NCBI RefSeq assembly: GCF_004331435.1
Contig: NZ_SJKA01000007.1
Location: 496,001 to 560,000 of the forward strand
Origin: Kribbella sindirgiensis
GTDB lineage: Bacteria; Actinomycetota; Actinomycetes; Propionibacteriales; Kribbellaceae
Direction: 5' to 3'
DNA length: 64,000 bases
Every line of letters begins with the position of its first letter. Positions within the stretch are counted from its first letter, which is position 1. Of this stretch, positions 35,249 through 42,971 are shown piece by piece. The translations under genes were made by a program, and so were the position numbers. The notes below the pieces were generated by a model that did no database searches, was not told the DNA's origin, and worked only from the letters and a program-made list of their open reading frames with translations.

Positions 35249-35877
35249 TCATCCTCGAGGACAACCCGATCCTCGCGGAGGGCCTGAGCCTGCTGCTCGA
35301 CAACTCCGGCTTCCGGGTCGCCGCCGTCGCCACCGACGCGGACGAGTTCGCCAAGGCGATCGACGAGCACCCGGTGGACATCGCGGTGGTCGACGTACGG
35401 CTGCCACCGACCTTCACCGACGAGGGCCTGCGGGCGGCGATCGAGGCGCGCCGTGTTCGCCCAGGGCTTCCGGTGCTGGTGTTCTCGCAGTACGTCGAGG
35501 AGGTGTACGCCGCCGAACTGCTGGCGGCCGGCAGCGAAGGGGTCGGCTACCTCCTGAAGGACCGGGTGTCCCGCGTCGACGAGTTCCTGGAAGCAGTACG
35601 CCGGGTTGCGGGCGGAGGGACTGTGCTGGACCCGGAGGTGGTCAGCCAGCTGATGGTGAAGCGGAGCAGCCCGCTGGACCGCCTCACGCCGCGCGAGCGC
35701 GAAGTACTCGCACTGATGGCCGAAGGCCTCGGCAACGCGGCGATCGGGGAGAAGCTGGTGATCTCGGACGGTGCGGTGCACAAGCATGTCGGCAACGTGT
35801 TCCTCAAGCTCGACCTGCCGCCGACCGACTCCGGCCACCGCCGTGTCCTCGCGGTTCTCGCGTACCTCGGACTCTGA
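35239..35877 (+). CDS. NarL/LuxR-family response regulator
   Basis: A 212-residue regulator. The receiver domain (1-120) has the acidic pair LEDNPILAEGL and phospho-acceptor Asp in DIAVVDVRLPP; the switch lysine is in GYLLKDRV. The LuxR HTH (about 145-212) reads LTPREREVLALMAEGLGNAA and GAVHKHVGNVFLKLDL. It partners the overlapping histidine kinase. A LacI-type palindrome and the protease gene lie downstream; whether the regulator acts there is unknown. Confidence 0.93.
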   Translation: MRVIILEDNPILAEGLSLLLDNSGFRVAAVATDADEFAKAIDEHPVDIAVVDVRLPPTFTDEGLRAAIEARRVRPGLPVLVFSQYVEEVYAAELLAAGSEGVGYLLKDRVSRVDEFLEAVRRVAGGGTVLDPEVVSQLMVKRSSPLDRLTPREREVLALMAEGLGNAAIGEKLVISDGAVHKHVGNVFLKLDLPPTDSGHRRVLAVLAYLGL

Positions 35878-35916
35878 GCTCTTGACGCGCCTGACAACGT
35901 AGGCCACTCTCAGACC

Positions 35917-35930
35917 TGAGAGCGCTCTCA
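35917..35930. promoter_or_regulatory. LacI-type palindromic operator upstream of the protease gene
   Basis: TGAGAGCGCTCTCA is a perfect 14-bp palindrome with the central CG typical of LacI-family operators, one base per half-site away from the CebR box TGGGAGCGCTCCCA. A second overlapping dyad, CTCTCA-gacc-TGAGAG, spans 35907-35922. It lies 34 nt before the ATG at 35965, on the promoter or leader. Confidence 0.6.
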
Positions 35931-35964
35931 TCCACCGAACCGCCCCTAGGTGAGGAGAGTTCCG

Positions 35965-37083
35965 ATGAAGGTCCTACTGGCCGCCGTACTCACGGCGGCT
36001 GTCCTGACTGTGCCCGCACAGGCGTTGGCAGCCCCAGACCCGCTGGCCGTGCCCGGCCAATCGGCTGCCATGCAACGTGACTTCGGGCTGACCGAGCAGC
36101 AGATGCAGCTACGCCTGGCGGCCGAGACCTCGGCGGCCAAGCTGTTGCCCGCGGCCCAGAAGGCGGCCGGCGCCGCGTTCGGCGGAGCCTGGTACGACGC
36201 GGCCACGCAGAAGCTGGTCGTCGGCGTGGTCGGCTCTGCGCGTGCGGCCGCGGTACGCGCCACAGGAGCGCGAGTGGCCGCCGTACCGGTTGCGGCTGCG
36301 ACGCTCGACAAACAGAAGTCAGCGGTCGACAAGCTGGCGGGCAAGGCCGTGCCGGCTGCGGTGAGTGGCTGGTCCACCGACGCCAAGAGCGGCAGCGTGG
36401 TCATCAACGTCCAAGCGGGCAAGCGTTCCCAGGCCGTCGACGCGTTCGTCGCCAAGGTCGCGAAGGCCGGCACGGTCACGGTCAAGGAGGTCGCAGCGCA
36501 GGCGCCACGTACGTTCGCGGCCGGCACCGTCGGCGGTGACCCGTACTACGTCAGCAACATCCGCTGCTCGATCGGCTTCTCGGTGTACGGCGGGTACGTC
36601 ACGGCCGGCCACTGTGGCCGGAGCGGCATCGTGCGCGGCTGGGACGGCTCGGACCAGGGCTCGTTCCGGGGCTGGTCGTTCCCGGGCAACGACTACGCCT
36701 GGGTCGGCACGGGCTACGGCTGGTGGACCGTACCGGTCGTGCTCGGCTGGGGACAGGTGAGCGACCAGCTCGTCCGCGGGTCGTGGGAGGCGCCGATCGG
36801 CTCGTCGGTGTGCCGGAGCGGGTCGACGACCCACTGGCACTGCGGGTCGATCCTGGCCAAGAACGAGACGGTGAACTACGGCAACGGTCAGCTGTTCTAC
36901 GGCGCCACCAAGACCAGCGTCTGTGCCGAGGGCGGCGACTCCGGTGGGTCGTTCATCACCGGTGACCAGGCGCAGGGCGTGACCTCCGGTGGCTGGGGCA
37001 ACTGCAGCAGCGGCGGCGAGACGTGGTTCCAGCCGGTCAACGAGATCCTGCAGGCGTACGGTCTGACCCTGCACACTGCTTGA
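35965..37083 (+). CDS. Secreted S1 (alpha-lytic/streptogrisin-like) serine protease with propeptide
   Basis: A 372-residue preproprotein. Signal peptide about 1-23 (LLAAVLTAAVLTVPAQALA); an alpha-lytic-type prodomain to about 190; then a chymotrypsin-fold protease with catalytic His in YVTAGHCGRSG, Asp in GNDYAWVGTG and Ser in EGGDSGGSFITG. Cys pairs flank His and Ser sites. It would digest extracellular protein. GAGGAGAG precedes the ATG at 35965. A LacI-like operator suggests carbon-dependent control. It ends in a hairpin shared with the convergent M23 gene. Confidence 0.93.
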   Translation: MKVLLAAVLTAAVLTVPAQALAAPDPLAVPGQSAAMQRDFGLTEQQMQLRLAAETSAAKLLPAAQKAAGAAFGGAWYDAATQKLVVGVVGSARAAAVRATGARVAAVPVAAATLDKQKSAVDKLAGKAVPAAVSGWSTDAKSGSVVINVQAGKRSQAVDAFVAKVAKAGTVTVKEVAAQAPRTFAAGTVGGDPYYVSNIRCSIGFSVYGGYVTAGHCGRSGIVRGWDGSDQGSFRGWSFPGNDYAWVGTGYGWWTVPVVLGWGQVSDQLVRGSWEAPIGSSVCRSGSTTHWHCGSILAKNETVNYGNGQLFYGATKTSVCAEGGDSGGSFITGDQAQGVTSGGWGNCSSGGETWFQPVNEILQAYGLTLHTA

Positions 37084-37087
37084 CGGA

Positions 37088-37123
37088 CTGTGGGATCCCC
37101 TTGCGCACAAGGGGATCCCACAG
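37088..37123. terminator. 16-bp perfect hairpin, bidirectional terminator
   Basis: CTGTGGGATCCCCTTG (37088-37103) pairs with 37108-37123 around a CGCA tetraloop. It lies between convergent stops at 37083 and 37126. It lacks the loop core of the 4148 family. Confidence 0.8.
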
Positions 37124-37125
37124 GT

Positions 37126-37908
37126 TCAGCAGATCGGTACGCCGGGGAGCTGGGCGTTCGGATCGTCGATGTAGATGTTGCTGATGAAGCCGTTCTGGTC
37201 CCGCAGCTTCGACCACCAGTTGTTGGTGTAGCCCTCGGCGTTCACGGTGTCGCCCTGCTTCTGGCAGAGCACCCACACCGAGGTCGGTCCGCCCAGGGTG
37301 GTCACGACCGGCGAGCTCAGGTGCGCGTCGGAGCGGACGTTCACGCCGGAGCCCCAGGTCATGTAGTTCTTGCCCGGGCCGGAGCAGCCGTTGTCGCTGG
37401 TGAGGAAGTAGGAGCCGTACGAGCCCGGGTAGGCGAGCCCTGACCCGTTGATCACGATGTTCTGACCGACACCGTTGAGCAGCTGCTCGTAGTGGATGTG
37501 CGGACCGGAGGAGTTGCCGGTACTACCGGTGACACCGATCTGCTGGCCCTGCGAGACCTGCTGGCCGTTGGCCACGGAGTAGGCGGACAGGTGGAAGTAG
37601 TACGTCTTCCAGCCGCCGCCGTGCTCGATGGCGATGTAGTTGCCGGCACCGCTCGGTTGCGAGAAGCGGTACGCCGTACCACCGGCGGACGCGAGGACCG
37701 GCGTACCGTTCGTCGTCCCGCCGTCGGCGCGGATGAAGTCGAGAGCGCGGCGGACCTCACCGGAGTGGTGACTGTAGGTCCAGCGTTGGCCACACGGGAA
37801 CGGGGCCTTGAAGTTCGGCGCGGCCTGCGCCTGCGTCGGCATCGCCACCAGGGTGGCGACGCCGAGCAGGAGCGCGGCGAGTACTGCGAGAATCCTTCTG
37901 GGCGGCAT
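37126..37908 (-). CDS. Secreted M23-family peptidase with SH3-like C-terminal module
   Basis: A 260-residue exported LytM-type zinc endopeptidase. Signal peptide about 1-29 (ILAVLAALLLGVATLVAM); metallopeptidase domain about 35-165 with the HxnD part in YSHHSGEVRRALDF and HxH in SSGPHIHYEQL. The C-terminal module (about 180-260, GSGVNVRSDAHLSSPVVTTL through NNWWSKLRDQNGF) is near-identical in layout to the end of the amidase at 32630. It probably cleaves peptide cross-links or other Gly-rich peptides. Confidence 0.92.
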   Translation of the reverse strand: MPPRRILAVLAALLLGVATLVAMPTQAQAAPNFKAPFPCGQRWTYSHHSGEVRRALDFIRADGGTTNGTPVLASAGGTAYRFSQPSGAGNYIAIEHGGGWKTYYFHLSAYSVANGQQVSQGQQIGVTGSTGNSSGPHIHYEQLLNGVGQNIVINGSGLAYPGSYGSYFLTSDNGCSGPGKNYMTWGSGVNVRSDAHLSSPVVTTLGGPTSVWVLCQKQGDTVNAEGYTNNWWSKLRDQNGFISNIYIDDPNAQLPGVPIC

Positions 37909-37980
37909 GCTGCTCAGTGTCAGCCGTCAAGCAGCAACCTTCAACGGTTTGCGTCTGTAGTTAATTGTCCGCGCAGCTGG

Positions 37981-39330
37981 TCAGGCGGACTCGTCCGGAA
38001 CCGGCTCCAGTTTCGGGGCTTCGTCCTTCTTCGTGGCCAGCGAATCGATGAGCTGCTTGGCCAGCGCGAAGCCGGAACCGCCCATCGTGATGGTCTTCAC
38101 CAGCGTGTCCTCGATGCCCTGGGCACCGTTCAGCACGACCATGTTGCCGACCTTGTCGAACGAGCTCGCCGCGGCGGTGACGATCTCCGGGTAGGCCTCG
38201 GCCAGCTGCTGCGCGACGACCGCCTCGGTGTTGGTGGCCAGCGCCTCCGCGCGCGCCTTGATACCGGCCGCCTCGGCCATCGCCTTGGCCTGGACGGCGG
38301 ACGCCTCGGCCTTACCGGTCAGCTCGGTGGCCTTCGCCTGCGCCTCACCGCGGAGCTGGACCTCCCGGGCGTTCGCCTCGGCGGCCGCGATCTGCGCGTC
38401 CCGGGCGGCCGCGGCCAGCGTGCGCTGCTTGTACGCCTCGGCGTCGGCCGGCTTCAGGACCGTCGACTCCAGCTGCTTCTCGGCCAGCGACGCGTTCAGC
38501 TTCGCGGTCTCCGTCTCGGCGACGACGACCTCCTGGCGGGCCAGTGCCTCGGCCAGCGGACCGGACTGCGACGCCTTCGAGTTCGCCTGGTCGACCTCGG
38601 CCTGGTAGCCGGCCTGGGCGATCGAGCTCTGCCGGACGGCCGCGGCCTTCTGGGCGGCGGCGGCCTGCTCGCGCTCGGTCGCCTCCTTGTCCCGCTCGGC
38701 CTGCGCGATCCGGGCGGCGGCCTCGACGGCCGCCGCCTGCGGACGGCCGAGGTTGCGGATGTAGCCCGACTCGTCGTCGATCTCCTGGATCTGGAGCGAG
38801 TCGACGACCAGGCCGAGCTTCTCCATGTCCCCGGCCAGCGAGCCGCGGATGTTGGTGGTCAGCGTCTCCCGGTCGTGCAGCATCTCCTCGACCGTGGTGG
38901 AGCCGACGATCGCCCGCAGGTGACCCGCGAACAGCTCGTGGATGGTGCCCATCACCTGCTCGTCGCTCTGCTCCAGGAACCGCCGGGCGGCGTTCGCGAT
39001 CGAGCCGTAGTCGTCACCGACCTTGTACGCCGTGACGCCCTTGATGTGCAGCGGGATGCCCTGGCTGGACACGCAGGTCACGGTCAGCGGCGTCGCGCGG
39101 ATGTCCAGCGGCAGCCGCCGTACGGTCTGAAAACCTGGCAGCACCGCGGTGCCGCGGCCGACGACGATCTTGAAACCGAGCGTCTCGTTGACCTGGTCGG
39201 TGCTCGAGTGCGCGCCGAGGCCGGAGATGATCAGCGCCTCGTTCGGCTCCGCCACCCGCCAGACCATCCGGAACAGGATCAGAAGAACGACCATCGCGAC
39301 GGCCGCGATGATCAGGTACGTCCAGAGCAT
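37981..39330 (-). CDS. Flotillin/SPFH-domain protein
   Basis: A 449-residue flotillin-like protein: an N-terminal membrane helix (about 5-25), SPFH/band-7 domain (about 27-200, GIPLHIKGVTAYKVGDDYGS), a long Ala/Glu-rich coiled coil (about 205-380) and a C-terminal tail. Flotillins form oligomeric scaffolds in functional membrane microdomains. The next gene upstream, 22 nt away on the same strand, is an NfeD-like small protein, the usual partner. Confidence 0.93.
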   Translation of the reverse strand: MLWTYLIIAAVAMVVLLILFRMVWRVAEPNEALIISGLGAHSSTDQVNETLGFKIVVGRGTAVLPGFQTVRRLPLDIRATPLTVTCVSSQGIPLHIKGVTAYKVGDDYGSIANAARRFLEQSDEQVMGTIHELFAGHLRAIVGSTTVEEMLHDRETLTTNIRGSLAGDMEKLGLVVDSLQIQEIDDESGYIRNLGRPQAAAVEAAARIAQAERDKEATEREQAAAAQKAAAVRQSSIAQAGYQAEVDQANSKASQSGPLAEALARQEVVVAETETAKLNASLAEKQLESTVLKPADAEAYKQRTLAAAARDAQIAAAEANAREVQLRGEAQAKATELTGKAEASAVQAKAMAEAAGIKARAEALATNTEAVVAQQLAEAYPEIVTAAASSFDKVGNMVVLNGAQGIEDTLVKTITMGGSGFALAKQLIDSLATKKDEAPKLEPVPDESA

Positions 39331-39352
39331 TTCCCCTCCAAGGGAACGTCAA

Positions 39353-39547
39353 TTAGATGGCGCGAGCGACGTACACGGTGCGGGGCGGGTCGAAGTCGAC
39401 GACGACAACCTGCGTCCCCACCTCGAGCACCTCGTCGGTCGCCGGGTAAGCGTAGAAGGCCTCGGTGGCACCCCGGACCGGCAACATCACTTCGCCGACG
39501 ATCCCGGGTGCGATCCGGCCGATCACCCGCCCCCGCTTGCCTACCAT
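39353..39547 (-). CDS. NfeD-like small OB-fold protein, flotillin partner
   Basis: A 64-residue protein lacking membrane helices. It matches the C-terminal OB-fold of NfeD: GKRGRVIGRIAPGIVGEVML, then LEVGTQVVVVDFDPPRTVYV. GGAGGGG precedes the ATG at 39547. Standard NfeD proteins have membrane spans before this domain, so this is a soluble short form. It forms an operon with the flotillin gene. It is divergent from the EACC1-caspase locus, 129 nt away. Confidence 0.8.
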   Translation of the reverse strand: MVGKRGRVIGRIAPGIVGEVMLPVRGATEAFYAYPATDEVLEVGTQVVVVDFDPPRTVYVARAI

Positions 39548-39676
39548 GTTGCCCCTCCGACGTACCGCTGCCTGTTCCAGTTCCCGAATGCTAGCTGGCC
39601 GCGCATCTTGTCGCCGCGACGCCGCAGGAGGATCGTGGAATCGGCACGGCCTGGGGGCACGTGGGGGGAATCGGCC

Positions 39677-40059
39677 ATGGGCGACGACGTACTGGTGGGC
39701 ATCGCGGAGGAAGGGGCGGACGACGCTCGGCTCGAGGAGCTGGCCTGCTGCTACGGCAGGAGTTGCTGGGTCTCGACGTCGACGGAGTCGAGCCGTACCG
39801 CGAGGGAGACGCACCGGAAGGCACCCGAGGCGGGCTCGCCGCGCTCGCCGGCGTACTGAGTGTTTCGCTGGCCCCGGGTCTCCAGATGCTCGGCTCGGTC
39901 GTCGCGGTGGTGCGCGAGTGGCTGCTCCGGACGGGCGACGGCCGGACGGTGAAGCTCACGATCGACGGCGATGTGATCGAGCTGACCCGCACCACCGACG
40001 CCGTACAGCAGCAGCTGGTCGATGCGTTCGTACGACGGCACGCCGGGGCGGACGTGTGA
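39677..40059 (+). pseudogene. EACC1-like effector-associated component, frameshifted as read
   Basis: From ATG 39677 the first frame gives MGDDVLVGIAEEGADDARL and then EELAC. The homologous continuation lies in another frame (LLRQELLGLDVDGVEPYREG, then GDGRTVKLTIDGDVIELTRT and LVDAFVRRHAGADV) and stops at 40057-40059. One missing base near 39747-39752 (GCCTGCTGCTA) would restore a 127-residue protein like EACC1 components, which accompany conflict-system effectors such as caspases, trypsins and STAND ATPases. A TM-like helix is at about VLSVSLAPGLQMLGSVVAVV. It may be a sequencing error, recoding or a real loss. The caspase gene starts 1 nt after its stop. Confidence 0.7.
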
Positions 40060-40060
40060 C

Positions 40061-42178
40061 ATGGCCGAGACCCGCGCCGCGCTCGTCGTCGCGAACGACC
40101 AGTACGACGACCCCGGCCTGACGCGACTCGTCGCACCGGCACAGGACGCGGCGGCGCTGGCCGACGTACTCGCGGATCCTTCGGTCGGCGGCTTCACGGT
40201 GCAGGTACTGCGGAACGCTTCGGCGCAGGAGATCCGCTTCGCGGTCGAGGACTTCTTCGCGGACCGGCGGCCGGAGGACCTGTTGCTCCTGCATTTCTCC
40301 TGCCACGGCTTGAAGAACGCGGCGGGGGAGCTGTTCCTGGCGGTCGCGGACACGAAGCCGACCAGGCTCGCGTCCACCGCGGTGGCGGCGGACTTCGTCA
40401 ATCGGCAGATGGCGGACAGCCGGGCGCAGCGGATCGCGCTGTTCCTGGACTGTTGCTACGGCGGTGCGTTCCCCCGCGGCATGGTGGTGCGCGCGGCCGG
40501 TGAGGCGCAGGTCCGGGACGCGTTCGCCGGCCAAGCCGATGTCGGTGGCGGCCGCGGCCGCGTGGTGGTGACGGCGTCGAGTGCCATGGAGTACGCGTTC
40601 GAGGGCGGTCAGTTGGCAACGGACGCGACGCCGGCGCCCTCGGTGTTCACCGGTGCGGTCGTCGACGGGCTGACGACCGGCGAGGCGGACCGGGACGGGG
40701 ACGGGTGGGTCGGACTGACCGAACTGGTCGGCTACGTGACGGATCGCGTGCACCGCGTGACGCCCAACCAGAACCCGCAGATGTGGACGTTCGGCTCACA
40801 GGGCGAGCTGCTGATCGCGCGGAGCCGGGTACGGCGGATCACACCCACGCCGCTGGCGCCCGAGCTGACCCAGGCCATGGAGAGCCCGTTGCCGGCGGCA
40901 AGGTTCGGGGTCGTCGACTACCTGCGCGAAAGGCTGTTCGGTGATGACCTCGGCCAGGCGTACGCCGCCTGGCAGGCCCTGCACCGGATGCTGGACGACG
41001 ACAGCCGCCGGGTCTCCGAAGCGGCGACGAACGCGATCGCGGCGGCCGAACTCGTCGTCACGCCGCCGGAGATCCTGCTCACCGGGGCAGTGGCCGAGCT
41101 CCGGCTGGAGGGACCGCCGATCGCCTTGACGGCCGCGGCGTCGGCGAGCGCTCCCTGGCTGAAGGTCGAGCAGGACGGCGCGATCGTCACGGTCCGCGCC
41201 GACGAACCTCGCGAGGACCAGGCGTCAGTGACCGTCAGCGGCCCGGTCGGCGAGCTTACCGTTCCGGTCCGCGTGACCCTGCCGGACACGGACACGGACA
41301 CGGAGCCGCCGCCACCGCCCCCCGAACCCGAAGCCGAACAACCGCCGCCGCTGGCCGAGCCGCCCACCATCGAACCGGCAGACGAGGTGCCCACCGAGCC
41401 GCCGTCCCGCGTTCCGTGGTGGGTGGTCGTCGTACTGGTCGCCGGTGCGGTTGTGCTCGTCTACCTGAACTGGCCCGGGGAGGCTGCGTCGCGCAAGATC
41501 TGGTCGGACGCGGACAGCACCGGCTGGTACGTGTACCGGAGTTCGGGGGATCCGGTGATCGTCTCGTCGTTCGCCGCCCTGCTCCTGGGTCTGGCTGCTC
41601 GGTGGTCAGGTCCCGTCGCCCTCGGGGTCCTGGCAGGATGCCTCGCCGCGCTGCTCGAGGACAGCCTGCTGATCCTCGTCGGTGGGATCTCGTCCGACGA
41701 GAGCACGAAGTTGTTCGGCATCTGGACCGACGAGACGACGGCGTGGCTGCTGACCGGTGCGATCGCCGCCGCGATGGCCGCCGTACTGCTGCTCGTGCTG
41801 TGGCCCGGTCGATGGCCGCGCTGGCCGGTCCCTCGGGTGCCGGCGATCCTGGCGGGCATGGGCGGCGTGCTCTTGCTGGTCAGCGCGCTGATCCAGAACT
41901 CCAGCGGCGTCTCCTTCTTCACGGTCACGAGACTTGCCGTGCTGGAGCCGTTCGTCGCCGTCGCACTCACCTGGCTCGCGTTGGCCGCTGTGCACGGCAG
42001 GGCGCGTACCTGGCTCACGGCCGCCACGACGACGTACGCGGTCGTCGGCATCATCGCGACGATCCCTGCCATGACCGAAGGTGGTGCACCGGCTGTGTTC
42101 ATCGCCGCGATGGTCGGCAACGCGCTCGTGATCGCCGCTGTGCTCAGCCGCGTACTGCGCCTTCCGTCGCGCCCTTGA
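40061..42178 (+). CDS. Membrane-anchored caspase-like (C14) peptidase, conflict-system effector
   Basis: A 705-residue protein. The caspase domain (about 1-255) starts with ETRAALVVANDQYDDPGLTR; the catalytic dyad is His82 in LLLLHFSCHGLKN and Cys132 in FLDCCYGGAF. A linker helix region (about 275-330), a beta-sandwich (about 334-407, TPPEILLTGAVAELRL and APWLKVEQDGAIVTVRADE) resembling BACON/Ig-like domains and a Pro/Glu-rich stretch (411-449) lead to a TM helix (451-470). A polytopic C-terminal part of about six further spans follows. With EACC1 it forms a likely immune or cell-death module. Its 3' end overlaps the convergent permease gene by 35 nt. Confidence 0.85.
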   Translation: MAETRAALVVANDQYDDPGLTRLVAPAQDAAALADVLADPSVGGFTVQVLRNASAQEIRFAVEDFFADRRPEDLLLLHFSCHGLKNAAGELFLAVADTKPTRLASTAVAADFVNRQMADSRAQRIALFLDCCYGGAFPRGMVVRAAGEAQVRDAFAGQADVGGGRGRVVVTASSAMEYAFEGGQLATDATPAPSVFTGAVVDGLTTGEADRDGDGWVGLTELVGYVTDRVHRVTPNQNPQMWTFGSQGELLIARSRVRRITPTPLAPELTQAMESPLPAARFGVVDYLRERLFGDDLGQAYAAWQALHRMLDDDSRRVSEAATNAIAAAELVVTPPEILLTGAVAELRLEGPPIALTAAASASAPWLKVEQDGAIVTVRADEPREDQASVTVSGPVGELTVPVRVTLPDTDTDTEPPPPPPEPEAEQPPPLAEPPTIEPADEVPTEPPSRVPWWVVVVLVAGAVVLVYLNWPGEAASRKIWSDADSTGWYVYRSSGDPVIVSSFAALLLGLAARWSGPVALGVLAGCLAALLEDSLLILVGGISSDESTKLFGIWTDETTAWLLTGAIAAAMAAVLLLVLWPGRWPRWPVPRVPAILAGMGGVLLLVSALIQNSSGVSFFTVTRLAVLEPFVAVALTWLALAAVHGRARTWLTAATTTYAVVGIIATIPAMTEGGAPAVFIAAMVGNALVIAAVLSRVLRLPSRP

Positions 42179-42971
42179 TGAACTGGCGGGCGAAGATCGC
42201 GAAGACGATCACCAGCGGCACCATCGCCATCAAGGCGCCGGTCATCACCATGCTGTAGTCGACGCCGTGCGACCGGTTCAGGGTCGAGAGCGCGACCTGC
42301 AGGGTCAAGTGGTCCGGGTTGGTCAGCACGATCAGCGGCCACATGTAGTCGTTCCAGGAACCGACGAACGTGAAGATGCCGAGGAAGGCCAGCGCCGGCC
42401 GCGCCGACGGCAGCGCGACGTGCCAGTACGTTCCGAAGAAGCCGCAGCCGTCCAGCGTCGCGGCCTCGATCAGCTCGTCGTGGATCGAGTTCTGGAAGTA
42501 CTGCCGCATCCAGAAGATGCCGAACGCGTTCGCCGCGCCGGGGATGATCAGCGCCTTCAGCGAGCCGACCCAGCCGAGGATCGCCATCGTCTGGAACTGC
42601 GGTACGGCGGCCAGTTGCGCCGGCAGCAGCATCGTCGCGAGCAGGATCACGAACAACGCGTTCCGCCCCGGGAACCGGAACTTGGCGAACGTGAACGCCG
42701 CCAGCGAGTCGAAGAACAGCACCAGCAGCGTGGTCGAGATCGCCACGACCGCGGTGTTGGCCATCGACTGGAAGAACGCGACGTTCTCGAGCACGTGCCG
42801 GACGTTCTCACCGAAGTGCCCGCCGAAGGTCAGCTTGGGCGGGAACCGGTAGATGTCCGCGGTCGTGTTCGACGCCATCAGGATCGTCCACACGAACGGG
42901 AACATGAACACCAGCAGCGCCAGCACGAGCGCCCCGTGCAGCGCGAGCCCGCGCAGCCGGTACCGCGTCAT
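42144..42971 (-). CDS. Carbohydrate ABC transporter permease (MalG-type)
   Basis: A 275-residue permease with about six spans. The EAA loop is DELIEAATLDGCGFFGTYWH followed by VALPSARPALAF; the N terminus is LALHGALVLALLVFMFPFVW. It is the last gene of the sugar importer operon and overlaps the preceding permease by 4 nt. No ATPase is encoded nearby, which is usual in actinobacteria that use one shared MsiK-type ATPase. It overlaps the caspase gene end by 35 nt on the other strand. Confidence 0.92.
   Translation of the reverse strand: MTRYRLRGLALHGALVLALLVFMFPFVWTILMASNTTADIYRFPPKLTFGGHFGENVRHVLENVAFFQSMANTAVVAISTTLLVLFFDSLAAFTFAKFRFPGRNALFVILLATMLLPAQLAAVPQFQTMAILGWVGSLKALIIPGAANAFGIFWMRQYFQNSIHDELIEAATLDGCGFFGTYWHVALPSARPALAFLGIFTFVGSWNDYMWPLIVLTNPDHLTLQVALSTLNRSHGVDYSMVMTGALMAMVPLVIVFAIFARQFIKGATEGAVRG

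Noticed and set aside
37088-37123. Fourth member of the palindrome family
   Set aside because: It is a perfect 16-bp hairpin but has a CGCA tetraloop and lacks the GCCTRCTGCG core, so I treat it as an ordinary bidirectional terminator.
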